Assembly: GCF_900112355.1 (NCBI RefSeq) | Contig: NZ_FOLM01000008.1 | Location: 186,001 to 250,000 of the forward strand | Origin: Streptomyces aidingensis | GTDB taxonomy: Bacteria; Actinomycetota; Actinomycetes; Streptomycetales; Streptomycetaceae | Length of the DNA stretch: 64,000 bases | Direction: 5' to 3' | Part shown: piece after piece, positions 10,237-17,652 of the stretch | Numbering within the stretch: the first letter of the stretch is position 1 | How the letters are laid out: every line of letters starts with the position of its first letter | Notes under the pieces: model-generated | The model's input: only the letters and a program-made list of their open reading frames with translations | Database searches by the model: none | What the model was told of the DNA's origin: nothing | Translations under genes and position numbers: made by a program

Positions 10237-11673
10237 GTGACCACCACCGAGCTGCGCCGGCTGCGCAACTACATCAACGGCGAGATCCGCGACGCCGCGG
10301 ACGGCCGGACCCTGGAGGTGGTCGATCCGGTCTCCGGCCGCCCCTACGCCACCGCCCCGCTCTCCGGCCCGGCGGATGTCGACGCCGCCATGACCGCCGC
10401 CGCGGCGGCCTTCCCCGCCTGGCGGGACACCACTCCGGCGGCCCGGCAGCTGGCCCTGCTGAAGATCGCCGACGCCTTCGAGGCCCGGGCCGACGACATT
10501 CTGGCCGCCGAGTGCCGGGACACCGGCAAGCCGCTGGAGGTGACCCGGCAGGAGGAGCTGGGCCCGATCGTCGAGCAGATCCGGTTCTTCGCCGGTGCCG
10601 CCCGCATGCTGGAGGGCAAGGCCGCGGCCGAGTACATGGCGGGCATGACCTCCTTCGTACGGCGGGAGCCGGTCGGCGTCTGTGCCCAGGTCACGCCCTG
10701 GAACTATCCGCTGATGATGGCGGTCTGGAAGTTCGCCCCGGCGCTGGCCGCGGGCAACACCGTCGTCCTCAAGCCCTCCGACACCACCCCCGCCTCGACC
10801 GTGCTGCTGGCCGAGATCCTGGGCGCGATCCTGCCGGCCGGGGTCTTCAATGTGATCTGCGGCGACCGGGACACCGGCCGGCTGATGACCGAGCACCCGG
10901 TGCCCGCCATGGTCTCCATCACCGGTTCGGTGCGGGCCGGCACGGAGGTGGCGGCCGGTGCCGCCAGGGACGTCAAGCGGGTCCATCTGGAGCTGGGCGG
11001 CAAGGCGCCCTGCGTGGTCTTCGAGGACGCCGACCTGGACGCGGCGGCCGAGGGCATCCGGGACGCGGGCTTCTTCAACGCGGGGCAGGACTGCACCGCG
11101 GCCTGCCGGGTGCTGGTGCACGAATCGGTGCACGAGGCGTTCGTGGAGGCGCTGCTGAAGGCCACCGCCGAGGTGAAGACCGGTGATGTGCAGGACCCGG
11201 ACTGTTTCTACGGCCCGCTGAACAGCGCCGGCCATCTGGCCAAGGTGGCGGGCTTCATCGACCGGCTGCCCGCGCACGCCCGGGTGGAGACCGGCGGCCA
11301 CCGGATCGGCGAGGAGGGCTTCTTCTACGCCCCGACCGTGATCACCGGGGTGCGGCAGGACGACGAGATCGTCCAGAACGAGGTCTTCGGCCCGGTGATC
11401 ACCGTGCAGACCTTCGGCGACGAGGCCCGGGCCGTGGAGCACGCCAACGGCGTGCAGTACGCCCTGGCCTCCTCGGTCTGGACCAAGGACCATGCCCGCG
11501 CCATGCGGCTGTCCAAGGCACTGGAGTTCGGCTGTGTCTGGATCAACACCCACATCCCGCTGGTCGGCGAGATGCCGCACGGCGGCTTCAAGAAGTCCGG
11601 CTACGGAAAGGACCTCTCCGCCTACGGCCTGGAGGACTACACCCGGGTGAAGCATGTGATGACCGCCCTCTGA
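10237..11673 (+). CDS. Aldehyde dehydrogenase, gamma-aminobutyraldehyde/betaine-aldehyde type
   Basis: A 478-aa NAD(P)-dependent aldehyde dehydrogenase. The catalytic Glu lies in HLELGGKAPCVVFEDADLD, the catalytic Cys in NAGQDCTAACR, and the cofactor-binding and oxyanion region is VTPWNYPLMMAVWKFAPALAAGN. The C-terminus GGFKKSGYGKDLSAYGLEDY is typical of the aminobutyraldehyde/betaine-aldehyde branch. It would oxidise 4-aminobutanal from putrescine to GABA, which the downstream GabT could use. GTG 10237 follows a strong AGGAGGGG ribosome site. A long hairpin terminator follows. Exact substrate is inferred from sequence branch and context only. Confidence 0.88.
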   Translation: MTTTELRRLRNYINGEIRDAADGRTLEVVDPVSGRPYATAPLSGPADVDAAMTAAAAAFPAWRDTTPAARQLALLKIADAFEARADDILAAECRDTGKPLEVTRQEELGPIVEQIRFFAGAARMLEGKAAAEYMAGMTSFVRREPVGVCAQVTPWNYPLMMAVWKFAPALAAGNTVVLKPSDTTPASTVLLAEILGAILPAGVFNVICGDRDTGRLMTEHPVPAMVSITGSVRAGTEVAAGAARDVKRVHLELGGKAPCVVFEDADLDAAAEGIRDAGFFNAGQDCTAACRVLVHESVHEAFVEALLKATAEVKTGDVQDPDCFYGPLNSAGHLAKVAGFIDRLPAHARVETGGHRIGEEGFFYAPTVITGVRQDDEIVQNEVFGPVITVQTFGDEARAVEHANGVQYALASSVWTKDHARAMRLSKALEFGCVWINTHIPLVGEMPHGGFKKSGYGKDLSAYGLEDYTRVKHVMTAL

Positions 11674-11690
11674 GCGGGCGGCCCGCGCCG

Positions 11691-11728
11691 CGGCCGGACC
11701 GCCGGGAGCCGTCCCGGCGGTCCGGCCG
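11691..11728 (+). terminator. Hairpin terminator after aldehyde dehydrogenase
   Basis: A perfect 17-bp stem (CGGCCGGACCGCCGGGA at 11691-11707 with its complement at 11712-11728) closes on a 4-base loop, 18 bp after the stop codon. There is no U-run, as usual in high-GC actinomycetes. Confidence 0.8.
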
Positions 11729-11955
11729 TCCGCCGTCGGGCGCCGTCCCCGGATCCGCCGGGGCCGGTTTCGCCCCCGGCGCACACGCCTCCCGCGCCAC
11801 TCCGTGCCCGGTTGGCCGAAAAGCTGCCCTGTACAACTGCAATCGTGCTGGTACGGTCAGTCACTGTTCGCGTGGCCGTTGCGCCCATATCGGCCACGCC
11901 GGCGCGCCGTTGTGTCCCACCCCCCACCCGACGCAGACCTCGGAGGTCACACCCG

Positions 11956-12138
11956 ATGCGACGCCAAGGACACGCCACCCGCCCCCGGGTCCGTACCCGC
12001 TCCCGCACCGCCGCCCGGCTGGCCGTGCTGCTCACCACGGCCGGCCTCTTTCTCGGCGGGGTGTCCGCCGTTCCGGCCTCCGCGGCCGTGCACCCCAACT
12101 ACTGCATCCATGTCCCCGGCGGCTGGCTCTGCTTCTGA
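11956..12138 (+). CDS. Small secreted peptide with two cysteines
   Basis: A 60-aa protein. The first ~40 residues are an Arg-rich n-region followed by a hydrophobic core and an AxA site (LAVLLTTAGLFLGGVSAVPASA). This is a classical signal peptide with a possible Tat-like arginine density. The mature peptide would be only about 17-19 residues, AVHPNYCIHVPGGWLCF, with two Cys that could form one disulfide loop. ATG 11956 was chosen as the start of the signal peptide; the frame is open upstream without a credible start. It stands alone, convergent with the next gene, and is followed by a terminator hairpin. I do not recognise the family. Confidence 0.6.
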   Translation: MRRQGHATRPRVRTRSRTAARLAVLLTTAGLFLGGVSAVPASAAVHPNYCIHVPGGWLCF

Positions 12139-12242
12139 GCGGCTGCTGAGCGGCTTCTGAGCGCTGCCGAGCGCCGCTGACGGTCCCGCCGAGGACCGGC
12201 ACCGCTCCGCCCGGTCGGCCGGCGTCCCCGTGAGGGCCGACC

Positions 12243-12287
12243 GCCCGGTGGCCCCGTGCCCCGCCCAGCGGCACGGGGCCACCGGGC
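12243..12287. terminator. Bidirectional terminator hairpin
   Basis: An 18-bp perfect inverted repeat (12243-12260 with 12270-12287, core GGTGGCCCCGTGCC) lies between the convergent small-peptide and phosphodiesterase genes. Confidence 0.8.
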
Positions 12288-12309
12288 AACCGGCCTCCCC
12301 GGCACCGGC

Positions 12310-13083
12310 TCACCCGGCGGCGGGCGGCCGGTTCCGCTCCCGGGCACGGGTGATCTCGGTGCGCAGCACCGCGGGGCGATTGGTGTGGACCGCGTCCACG
12401 CCGAGCTCCAGCAGCCGGCGCATGGCGCGCGTGGTGTCGGCCGTCCAGGCGCAGACCTGGTAGCCGCCCTCGCGCGCCCGCCGCACGGTCCGCTCGTCCA
12501 GCAGGCTCCAGCGGTGGTTCAGCCAGGCCGGGCGGACGTCCCGCAGCAGCGATTCCCGCACCGGTGCGGCCCGCTTCCAGGTCAGGGAGATCTCCGCCTC
12601 CGGGTCGGCCCGCCGCACGCCGCGCACCGCCGCCGGATCGCCGCACCAGTACACCCGGCGCGCCGAGCCCTCCGCGGCGACCTCGGCCACCACCGCGCGG
12701 GCGTCCTGGGCGGACGGCTCCGGCAGATCGATCAGGGTGCGGGCGGGAAAGGTGGTCTCCAGCGCCTCGCGCAGCGTGGGCACCCCGCCCCCGGTCAGCT
12801 CCCGCACCTCCTCCGCGGTCAGCCGGGCGACGGCCAGATCGTGACCCCACAGCCGTTTCAGGGTCGGATCGTGCAGCACCACCGGGACCCCGTCCCGGGT
12901 GAGCCGCACATCCAGCTCCACCACGTCGGCGCCCGCGGCGAGCGCCGACCGGATGGACGGGAGGGTGTTCTCCCGCGCCCGGTACGGATCGCCGCGGTGC
13001 GCGATGACGAGCGTCAACGGATCGGTCCGTTCCCCTCCGGCCGGCTCCCGGCCGGACCGTTCTGGGATCGTCTCTGCAGCCAT
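12310..13083 (-). CDS. Glycerophosphodiester phosphodiesterase family protein
   Basis: 257 aa if started at ATG 13083. It carries the GDPD signature: IAHRGDPYRARENTLPS, ELDVRLTRDGVPVVLHD (metal-binding Glu/Asp and catalytic His), and the C-terminal AWTADTTRAMRRLLELGVDA. It should hydrolyse glycerophosphodiesters to glycerol-3-phosphate and an alcohol. No signal peptide is seen, so it is cytoplasmic. ATG 13083 would overlap the upstream gene by 70 bp and lacks a ribosome site. TTG 13017, which overlaps the upstream stop as TTGA, is a good alternative (235 aa) and leaves the HRG motif near the N-terminus. It forms an operon with the deaminase-like gene. Confidence 0.88.
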   Translation of the reverse strand: MAAETIPERSGREPAGGERTDPLTLVIAHRGDPYRARENTLPSIRSALAAGADVVELDVRLTRDGVPVVLHDPTLKRLWGHDLAVARLTAEEVRELTGGGVPTLREALETTFPARTLIDLPEPSAQDARAVVAEVAAEGSARRVYWCGDPAAVRGVRRADPEAEISLTWKRAAPVRESLLRDVRPAWLNHRWSLLDERTVRRAREGGYQVCAWTADTTRAMRRLLELGVDAVHTNRPAVLRTEITRARERNRPPAAG

Positions 13084-14108
13084 GAGGCCAGATAACTGTC
13101 GATCTCGGCCAGCAGACGGGATTTGGCGGGTGTGTCGAGGAAAGCGGCCTTGACCGCGTTCCCGGCCAGCTCCGCCAGTCCCGTCTCGTCCAGCCCCAGC
13201 AGCTTCGCGGCCACCGCGTACTCGGTGTTGAGGTCGGTGCCGAACATCGGCGGGTCGTCGCTGTTGATGGTGACCGGCACGCCCGCCGCCACCATCTCCC
13301 GCACCGGGTGCTCCGCCAGCACGGTCACCGCCCTGGTGGCCACATTGGAGGTCGGGCAGACCTCCAGCGGGATGCGGTGTTCGGCGAGATGCTCCAGCAG
13401 CCGCGGATCCCGTGTGGCGCTGGTGCCGTGGCCGATGCGCTCGGCGCGCAGCTCGCGCAGCGCGTCCCAGATCGTCTCCGGCCCGGTGGTCTCCCCGGCG
13501 TGCGGGACGCTGTGCAGGCCCTCGGCGATCGCCCGGTCGAAGTACGGCTTGAACTGCGGGCGCGGCACCCCGGTCTCCGGTCCGCCCAGGCCGAACGACA
13601 CCAGCCCTTCCGGCCGCAGCTCGCAGGCCATCCGGGCGGTCTCCTCGGCGGAGGGGATGCCCAGCTCGCCGGGGATGTCGAAGCACCAGCGCAGCACCAG
13701 GCCCAGCTCCCGCTCGGCGGCCCGGCGGGCATCCTCGATGGCCTCCATGACCCCCTGGTCGGGGATGCCGCGCTTGGTGAATCCGTACGGGGTGACGGTG
13801 AGTTCCGCATAGCGGATGTTCTGGCGGGCCATCTCGTGCGCCACCTCGAAGGTGAGCAGCCGGATGTCCTCCGGGTCCCGGATCAGATCCACCACCGAGA
13901 CATAGATCTCGATGAAGTGTGCGAAGTCCCGGAAGGTGAAGAACTCGGCGAGCGCCTCCGGGTCCTTGGGCACCGGCGAGTCCGGGTGCCGGGCGGCCAG
14001 TTCGGCGACGATCCGGGGTGAGGCCGAGCCCACGTGGTGGACGTGCAGCTCGGCCTTGGGCAGTCCGGCGATGAAGCCGGTGAGATCGGTCGGTTCCTGC
14101 TCGGACAC
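13014..14108 (-). CDS. Adenosine deaminase-family amidohydrolase
   Basis: 364 aa from GTG 14108, which follows AGGAG. Zinc-ligand and catalytic blocks of the ADA family are present: ELHVHHVGS near the N-terminus (HxH), HSVPHAGE, RIGHGTSA, LEVCPTSN and INSDDPPMF. It would deaminate adenosine or a related purine nucleoside in the cytoplasm. The first motif reads HVHHVGS, differing from the HLHLDGS/T usual in classical adenosine deaminases, so another purine or aminated substrate is possible. The stop overlaps the start region of the downstream phosphodiesterase, so the two are translationally coupled. Confidence 0.85.
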   Translation of the reverse strand: MSEQEPTDLTGFIAGLPKAELHVHHVGSASPRIVAELAARHPDSPVPKDPEALAEFFTFRDFAHFIEIYVSVVDLIRDPEDIRLLTFEVAHEMARQNIRYAELTVTPYGFTKRGIPDQGVMEAIEDARRAAERELGLVLRWCFDIPGELGIPSAEETARMACELRPEGLVSFGLGGPETGVPRPQFKPYFDRAIAEGLHSVPHAGETTGPETIWDALRELRAERIGHGTSATRDPRLLEHLAEHRIPLEVCPTSNVATRAVTVLAEHPVREMVAAGVPVTINSDDPPMFGTDLNTEYAVAAKLLGLDETGLAELAGNAVKAAFLDTPAKSRLLAEIDSYLASWLQRRSQNGPAGSRPEGNGPIR

Positions 14109-14293
14109 ATGAACTCCTGATCTGGCGGGGGTTCCGGCCGGCCGGCGGCGGGCGCGGGTGGCGGCGGACGCCGGACGCGCCGTCATGGTATGCGGCGGTG
14201 ACCGGCGCGCGTCCGGTGGACGGGCGTTCCGCGGCCCGGGGCACCCGCCGTAGGGTGTGGGGCGGTTGACCGCGAAGGGGATGTGGAGGTTCG

Positions 14294-15304
14294 GTGACCG
14301 CCGAGCAGAACCATCGGCAGAGCGGTTCCGGGGGAACACCGGAGCCGGGCGGGGACGGCACGGACGCGGGCATACCGGGTGAGGCCGAGGCGGCGGCCGG
14401 TCCGCCCCCGGGCCCGTGGGGCCGGGAAGAAGCGGGCCGGCCGTTCCCCGGCCCGGCCCACGCGGGCCGGACGCTCCCGGGGCAGCCGTTCACCGGCCAC
14501 GGCCACGCCGGCCACGGCCATGCAGCTCCGAGCCATGCGGGCCCGGTGCCCGCCGGGCCGGGCCACGGGGGCCGGGCGTTCACCGGCGCTCCCGCGCCGG
14601 TGCCCGCGCTGCCGCGCAACGGCGCGGCGCGCGGCTCGCTGGCCCTGGGCATCTGGGCGGTGGTGCTCTGCTGCACCTTCTTCCTCTCCCCGGTGGCGGT
14701 GCCGCTGGGCATCGCCGCGCTGGCGGTCGGCGCCGCGGCCGTGGGCCGGGTGCGGCGCGGCACCGCCGGCGGGCGCGGCCGGGCGGTCGCCGGCATGTGG
14801 ACCGGCGGGATCGGCACGGTTGCCGGAGCGCTGCTGACCGTGCTGCTGGTGCTGAACGCCGTGGACACCGTGACCGTCACCTCCGCGTCCGGTGCCGACC
14901 GGACGGCCGGCGCCGGTGACCGGGTGGTCTGGGAGAACGGCCTGGTGGTGGTCGTCGGCGCGCCGGAGGAGCCGGAGCGCGGCACCGTCACCCGCGTGGT
15001 GCTCACCATCAGCCAGGAGGGCGGCGACCGGGCCCGCCTGCGCGACCACGAGGTGCGGGTGCACACGGACGGACGGCAGATGGCGCCCGGCCGGCTGCGG
15101 ACGGTGCTCTCCCCGGCCGGGGTGCTGCGGCCCGGGGACAGCACGGAGCTGGTCCTCTCCTTCACCCTGCCGCCCGGCACCTCGTGGCTGGCGGTCGACT
15201 TCACGCCCGGTTCCGACTACGACACCGCCTACTGGCGGCTCCGGGTCGGCCCGGACGGCGGCGGCGGCGCGGACGGAGGCCGCGGGGAGCGCGCCGACGT
15301 CTGA
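14294..15304 (+). CDS. DUF4190/DUF4352-type membrane protein
   Basis: 336 aa from GTG 14294 with GGAGG upstream. Residues 1-110 are Pro/Gly/His-rich and low complexity. Residues ~112-190 contain a pair of hydrophobic segments split by a basic loop (GSLALGIWAVVLCCTFFLSP ... VPLGIAALAVGAAAVGRVRRG ... GMWTGGIGTVAGALLTVLLV), the layout of DUF4190. A C-terminal extracytoplasmic beta-rich domain of about 110 residues (VVVVGAPEEPERGTVTRVVL ... STELVLSFTLPPGTSWLAVDF) resembles DUF4352 telokin-like domains. Function is unknown. The gene diverges from the deaminase operon. Family assignment is by layout and is moderate. Confidence 0.7.
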   Translation: MTAEQNHRQSGSGGTPEPGGDGTDAGIPGEAEAAAGPPPGPWGREEAGRPFPGPAHAGRTLPGQPFTGHGHAGHGHAAPSHAGPVPAGPGHGGRAFTGAPAPVPALPRNGAARGSLALGIWAVVLCCTFFLSPVAVPLGIAALAVGAAAVGRVRRGTAGGRGRAVAGMWTGGIGTVAGALLTVLLVLNAVDTVTVTSASGADRTAGAGDRVVWENGLVVVVGAPEEPERGTVTRVVLTISQEGGDRARLRDHEVRVHTDGRQMAPGRLRTVLSPAGVLRPGDSTELVLSFTLPPGTSWLAVDFTPGSDYDTAYWRLRVGPDGGGGADGGRGERADV

Positions 15305-15453
15305 CCGGCCGCCGCCGCGCAGCCGTACCGGCGAAGCCGGCCGCACCGGCCGAGCCGCGCAATCGCGTAAGAACGCGGGCCCCGGCCGCTCTCACTGGGG
15401 GACGGTACGGGCGGGCCCGGCCCCCGGGCCCCCGGCGAGAGGGGAAAGACGTG

Positions 15454-16011
15454 ATGAGCGAGGAGAGCGGGGCGCCCGGTGTGAGGTCCGCCATGGCGTG
15501 GCTGTCCGCGGCGGCGGCCGAGCCCCGGGCCTGCCGCCGGGCATGGGAGCGCGATCCGCTGGGCGTGGTCCTGCTGCCGGCCGGGCGGCGCTGGGACGTC
15601 CTGGTGCTGCCCGCCGGTATCGGCCATGCCACGCTGGAGGTGCTGAGCGGCGTGGCCGTCCCCACCGGCCCGGTGCTGGCGGACCGGGACGCCCGGGTCG
15701 GCTTCTTCGTGCCGCCGGGCACGGCCGGCCGCTGGGTGGGGACCGGGGTGCGGCCGGCGGGCCGGGGAAGCTGGATCGTGGTCCCGCATCCGGGGCGGAT
15801 CAGCGGCGGGGTGCACTGGCTGGTGCCGCCGGACGGTTCCGGGCTGCTGACCGATCCGGGCGTGCTGGAACTCGCCATGCACGAGGCCGCGGCCCGGGTC
15901 CGCATCACCGGCCTGGGGGCCTGGGCGGGCGGTGCCCGGCCACGGGCCGAGCCCCGTCCCGAGCCCTCTCCCGAGCCCCGGCCCGGGCCGGAGCCGGAAA
16001 CGGAGGGCTGA
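15454..16011 (+). CDS. Conserved hypothetical streptomycete protein
   Basis: 185 aa. GTG 15451 and ATG 15454 both follow GAGGGG; ATG was taken. The N-terminal two thirds (MAWLSAAAAEPRACRRAWE ... VLLPAGRRWDVLVLPAG ... VGFFVPPGTAGRWVGTGV ... WIVVPHPGRISGGVHWLVPP) resembles short streptomycete proteins related to the N-terminal part of primase-polymerase-like domains. The catalytic residues of that family cannot be identified with confidence. The C-terminal ~25 residues are a Pro/Glu repeat (PRPEPSPEPRPGPEPE). No signal peptide or membrane segment. In the pre-insertion chromosome it would have been convergent with gabT. Function not assigned. Confidence 0.65.
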   Translation: MSEESGAPGVRSAMAWLSAAAAEPRACRRAWERDPLGVVLLPAGRRWDVLVLPAGIGHATLEVLSGVAVPTGPVLADRDARVGFFVPPGTAGRWVGTGVRPAGRGSWIVVPHPGRISGGVHWLVPPDGSGLLTDPGVLELAMHEAAARVRITGLGAWAGGARPRAEPRPEPSPEPRPGPEPETEG

Positions 16012-16085
16012 CCCCCGCGGCCCGGCAAGCCCGCGCAGCGGCGGGCCGGAGAAGCAGAGGCGGAGAAGCAGAGGCGGAGAGAGGT

Positions 16086-16123
16086 GACCGCCCCGGAGCA
16101 AGGGGGAGATCTCCGGGGCGGTC
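16086..16123. terminator. Terminator hairpin left of the transposon
   Basis: A 13-bp perfect stem GACCGCCCCGGAG (16086-16098) pairs with 16111-16123 around a 12-base loop. Before the insertion it would have separated two convergent genes, the hypothetical protein and gabT. A short tandem duplication of GGAGAAGCAGAGGC lies just upstream (about 16048-16078). The rest of the 320-bp gap up to the transposon holds only the stranded gabT end and one doubtful micro-ORF. Confidence 0.8.
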
Positions 16124-16308
16124 GGGTACCTCTCGGCCGGCCTGCCGCGTGCCCGGGGGGAGGAGACTGGCGGCGCCGGCCCATATGAGGAAGTCCGGGG
16201 CTCATGGCACCCGCTTCCGGTCATGACCGTACGGCCTGATACCCGTCGGGTTGTACGCGTCCACCAGGCCCCCACACCATCTCCACGCCGGGGCCGCCGC
16301 CGGGCCGG

Positions 16309-16332
16309 TCAGGGCTCGCTGTGCACCGGGGC
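16309..16332 (-). pseudogene. gabT: Stranded original 3' end of gabT
   Basis: Reading the minus strand from the left target duplication, the bases continue the gabT frame as GCC CCG GTG CAC AGC GAG CCC TGA. This gives Ala-Pro-Val-His-Ser-Glu-Pro and a stop at 16309. Joined across the duplicated GGGGC to the gabT body at 35427, it restores an uninterrupted 467-codon gene. It is therefore the 3' tail separated from gabT by the transposon. Confidence 0.88.
16328..16332. repeat. Left target-site duplication of the Tn7-like element
   Basis: GGGGC immediately precedes the left terminus and is repeated at 35427-35431 right after the other terminus. Five-base duplications are characteristic of Tn7/Tn5053-type transposition. 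Confidence 0.92.
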
Positions 16333-16361
16333 TGTAGGGCGAGCCTGAAGATTTCAGTAGC
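16333..16361 (+). repeat. Left terminal inverted repeat
   Basis: Begins TGTAGGGCGA and ends GATTTCAGTAGC. It matches the inverted right terminus at 26 of 29 positions, with differences at bases 11, 12 and 17. The TGT...ACA tips are the hallmark of Tn7-like elements. Confidence 0.93.
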
Positions 16362-16378
16362 CGATGCCCTGACCTGCG

Positions 16379-16436
16379 AACTGAAATCTTTCCTGCGCAG
16401 TTTAGGCGGGCGTAGTGCGCACCGAACTTTTCAGTG
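16379..16436. repeat. Left-end internal transposase-binding repeats
   Basis: Two 20-bp copies fit the pattern MACTGAAA-N7-TGCGC (M is A or C): AACTGAAATCTTTCCTGCGC (16379-16398, plus strand) and CACTGAAAAGTTCGGTGCGC (16436-16417, minus strand). The same pattern occurs twice in the right end. They are presumed TnsB binding sites. The left end up to the tnsC stop is about 200 bp long. Confidence 0.75.
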
Positions 16437-16533
16437 CGCAGCTCTGAGGAGCATAGCGAGCCTGTGGCGCGGCTCTCCGCGTGGCCGAGTGTCGTCACCG
16501 CTTGTGATGATCAGCGGAGTCGCCGGTGGTGGG

Positions 16534-17652
16534 TCAGCCCGCTTCTACCTGGTCGGACGTCCGTTTGGTCCGGCGCCCTCTTGACGGGCTGGCTTTGGTC
16601 TTCTCGTAGCGGGCTTGCGCGAGTTCGCTGATGTCGATGCGGTCGAGTACGTCTTTGGTGATGGCTTCTTCGCCGGTCATGACGGCTTCGATTGCGGCTT
16701 CGCGGATGAGGTCGGACAGGGCGCAGATGCTGCCTTCCGTGCGGTCGTAGAGGTACTGGTACAGCCGGGGCAGGGTGTGGGGCTTGTGGTGGTAGAGGGC
16801 CAGGTGTTCGTCGAGGGAGAGGAGGACGGTCAGCCATTCGGCGCGCTGTTCGCGGGTCTTGATGGTGTAGTTCGTCATCCTGATGAGGGTGTTGCGGCCG
16901 GCGGTCTGGTTGGCTCGGGTGCTGCCAGTGCCTTCGAGGAAGAGACCGGAGCGCTTGAGGTCGACTCCGGTGTAGACGAAGGTGGCGGCGGTGTGGTTGG
17001 CGATGTACTTGAGGTGGTCGTTGACGACCTTGCCCTCTTGGAGGGAGAGGTCCATGAAGTGAGCGTCGTCGATGATGACCAGCTCGACTCCGCACAGCCG
17101 CATGTGTTCCAGGACGATGCGGGTGATGGCGGACTTGGTGGCGCCGGAGCGGTAGGGCAGGGCGAGATAGTCGGCCAGTGCGGTGGACAGGTCCTTTGGA
17201 GTGGCCTGGGAGCCGATGCTGAGGTAGACGACGGGGGTGTAGTCGACGATGTGGTCTTCGACGATGTACTGCTCGCTGAAGCGCTCGGGGTAAGCCTCGC
17301 GGAGCTCGTGTTCGTAGTCGTACGCGAGCATCTTGACCAGGGTGGATTTGCCGATGGTGGCGGGGCCGTCGAGGACGATGCCGCGGCGGGCTCCGGCGGC
17401 CTGGCGGGCGTTGACGCGCATGCGGCGCCGGACCTGGTGGTGGATCTTGTCCATGGTGGGGGTGCGGACGATGATCAGGGCGCTGTGGTAGTCGTCGCGG
17501 GCCTTGTTCAGCAGGATCTTCTCTTTCCGGGAGAGGCGCTGGTAGGCGGCGAAGGTGGGCATGTCGGGCCGGGCGGGAGGGATGTCGTCCAGGTAGGCCC
17601 GCCATTCTTCCTTCGTCCGTGGTTCCGCGAGCCCGGGGTGGATGAAGTTCAT
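16534..17652 (-). CDS. tnsC: TnsC/TniB-family transposition regulator, AAA+ ATPase
   Basis: 372 aa. An AAA+ ATPase that links target selector and transposase. Walker A GPATIGKST is at residues 96-104, Walker B LVIIDDAH at 191-198, and a sensor-like stretch AATFVYTGVDLKRSG follows. The N-terminal ~90 residues (RTPTMDKIHHQVRRRMRVN) match TniB-type proteins, where the segment contacts partners. ATG 17652 shares one base with the tnsB stop (TGATG) and has GGAG upstream, which excludes the longer in-frame start at 17688. It is the last gene of the tniQ-tnsA-tnsB-tnsC operon and lies next to the left end. The C-terminus is Lys/Arg-rich. No frameshift or missing motif. Confidence 0.92.
   Translation of the reverse strand: MNFIHPGLAEPRTKEEWRAYLDDIPPARPDMPTFAAYQRLSRKEKILLNKARDDYHSALIIVRTPTMDKIHHQVRRRMRVNARQAAGARRGIVLDGPATIGKSTLVKMLAYDYEHELREAYPERFSEQYIVEDHIVDYTPVVYLSIGSQATPKDLSTALADYLALPYRSGATKSAITRIVLEHMRLCGVELVIIDDAHFMDLSLQEGKVVNDHLKYIANHTAATFVYTGVDLKRSGLFLEGTGSTRANQTAGRNTLIRMTNYTIKTREQRAEWLTVLLSLDEHLALYHHKPHTLPRLYQYLYDRTEGSICALSDLIREAAIEAVMTGEEAITKDVLDRIDISELAQARYEKTKASPSRGRRTKRTSDQVEAG

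Noticed and set aside
16202..16498. A 98-codon minus-strand frame crossing the left transposon border
   Set aside because: It joins transposon end sequence to host sequence and contains no domain; the frame is an accident of the insertion. Only its last 20 codons might be real.
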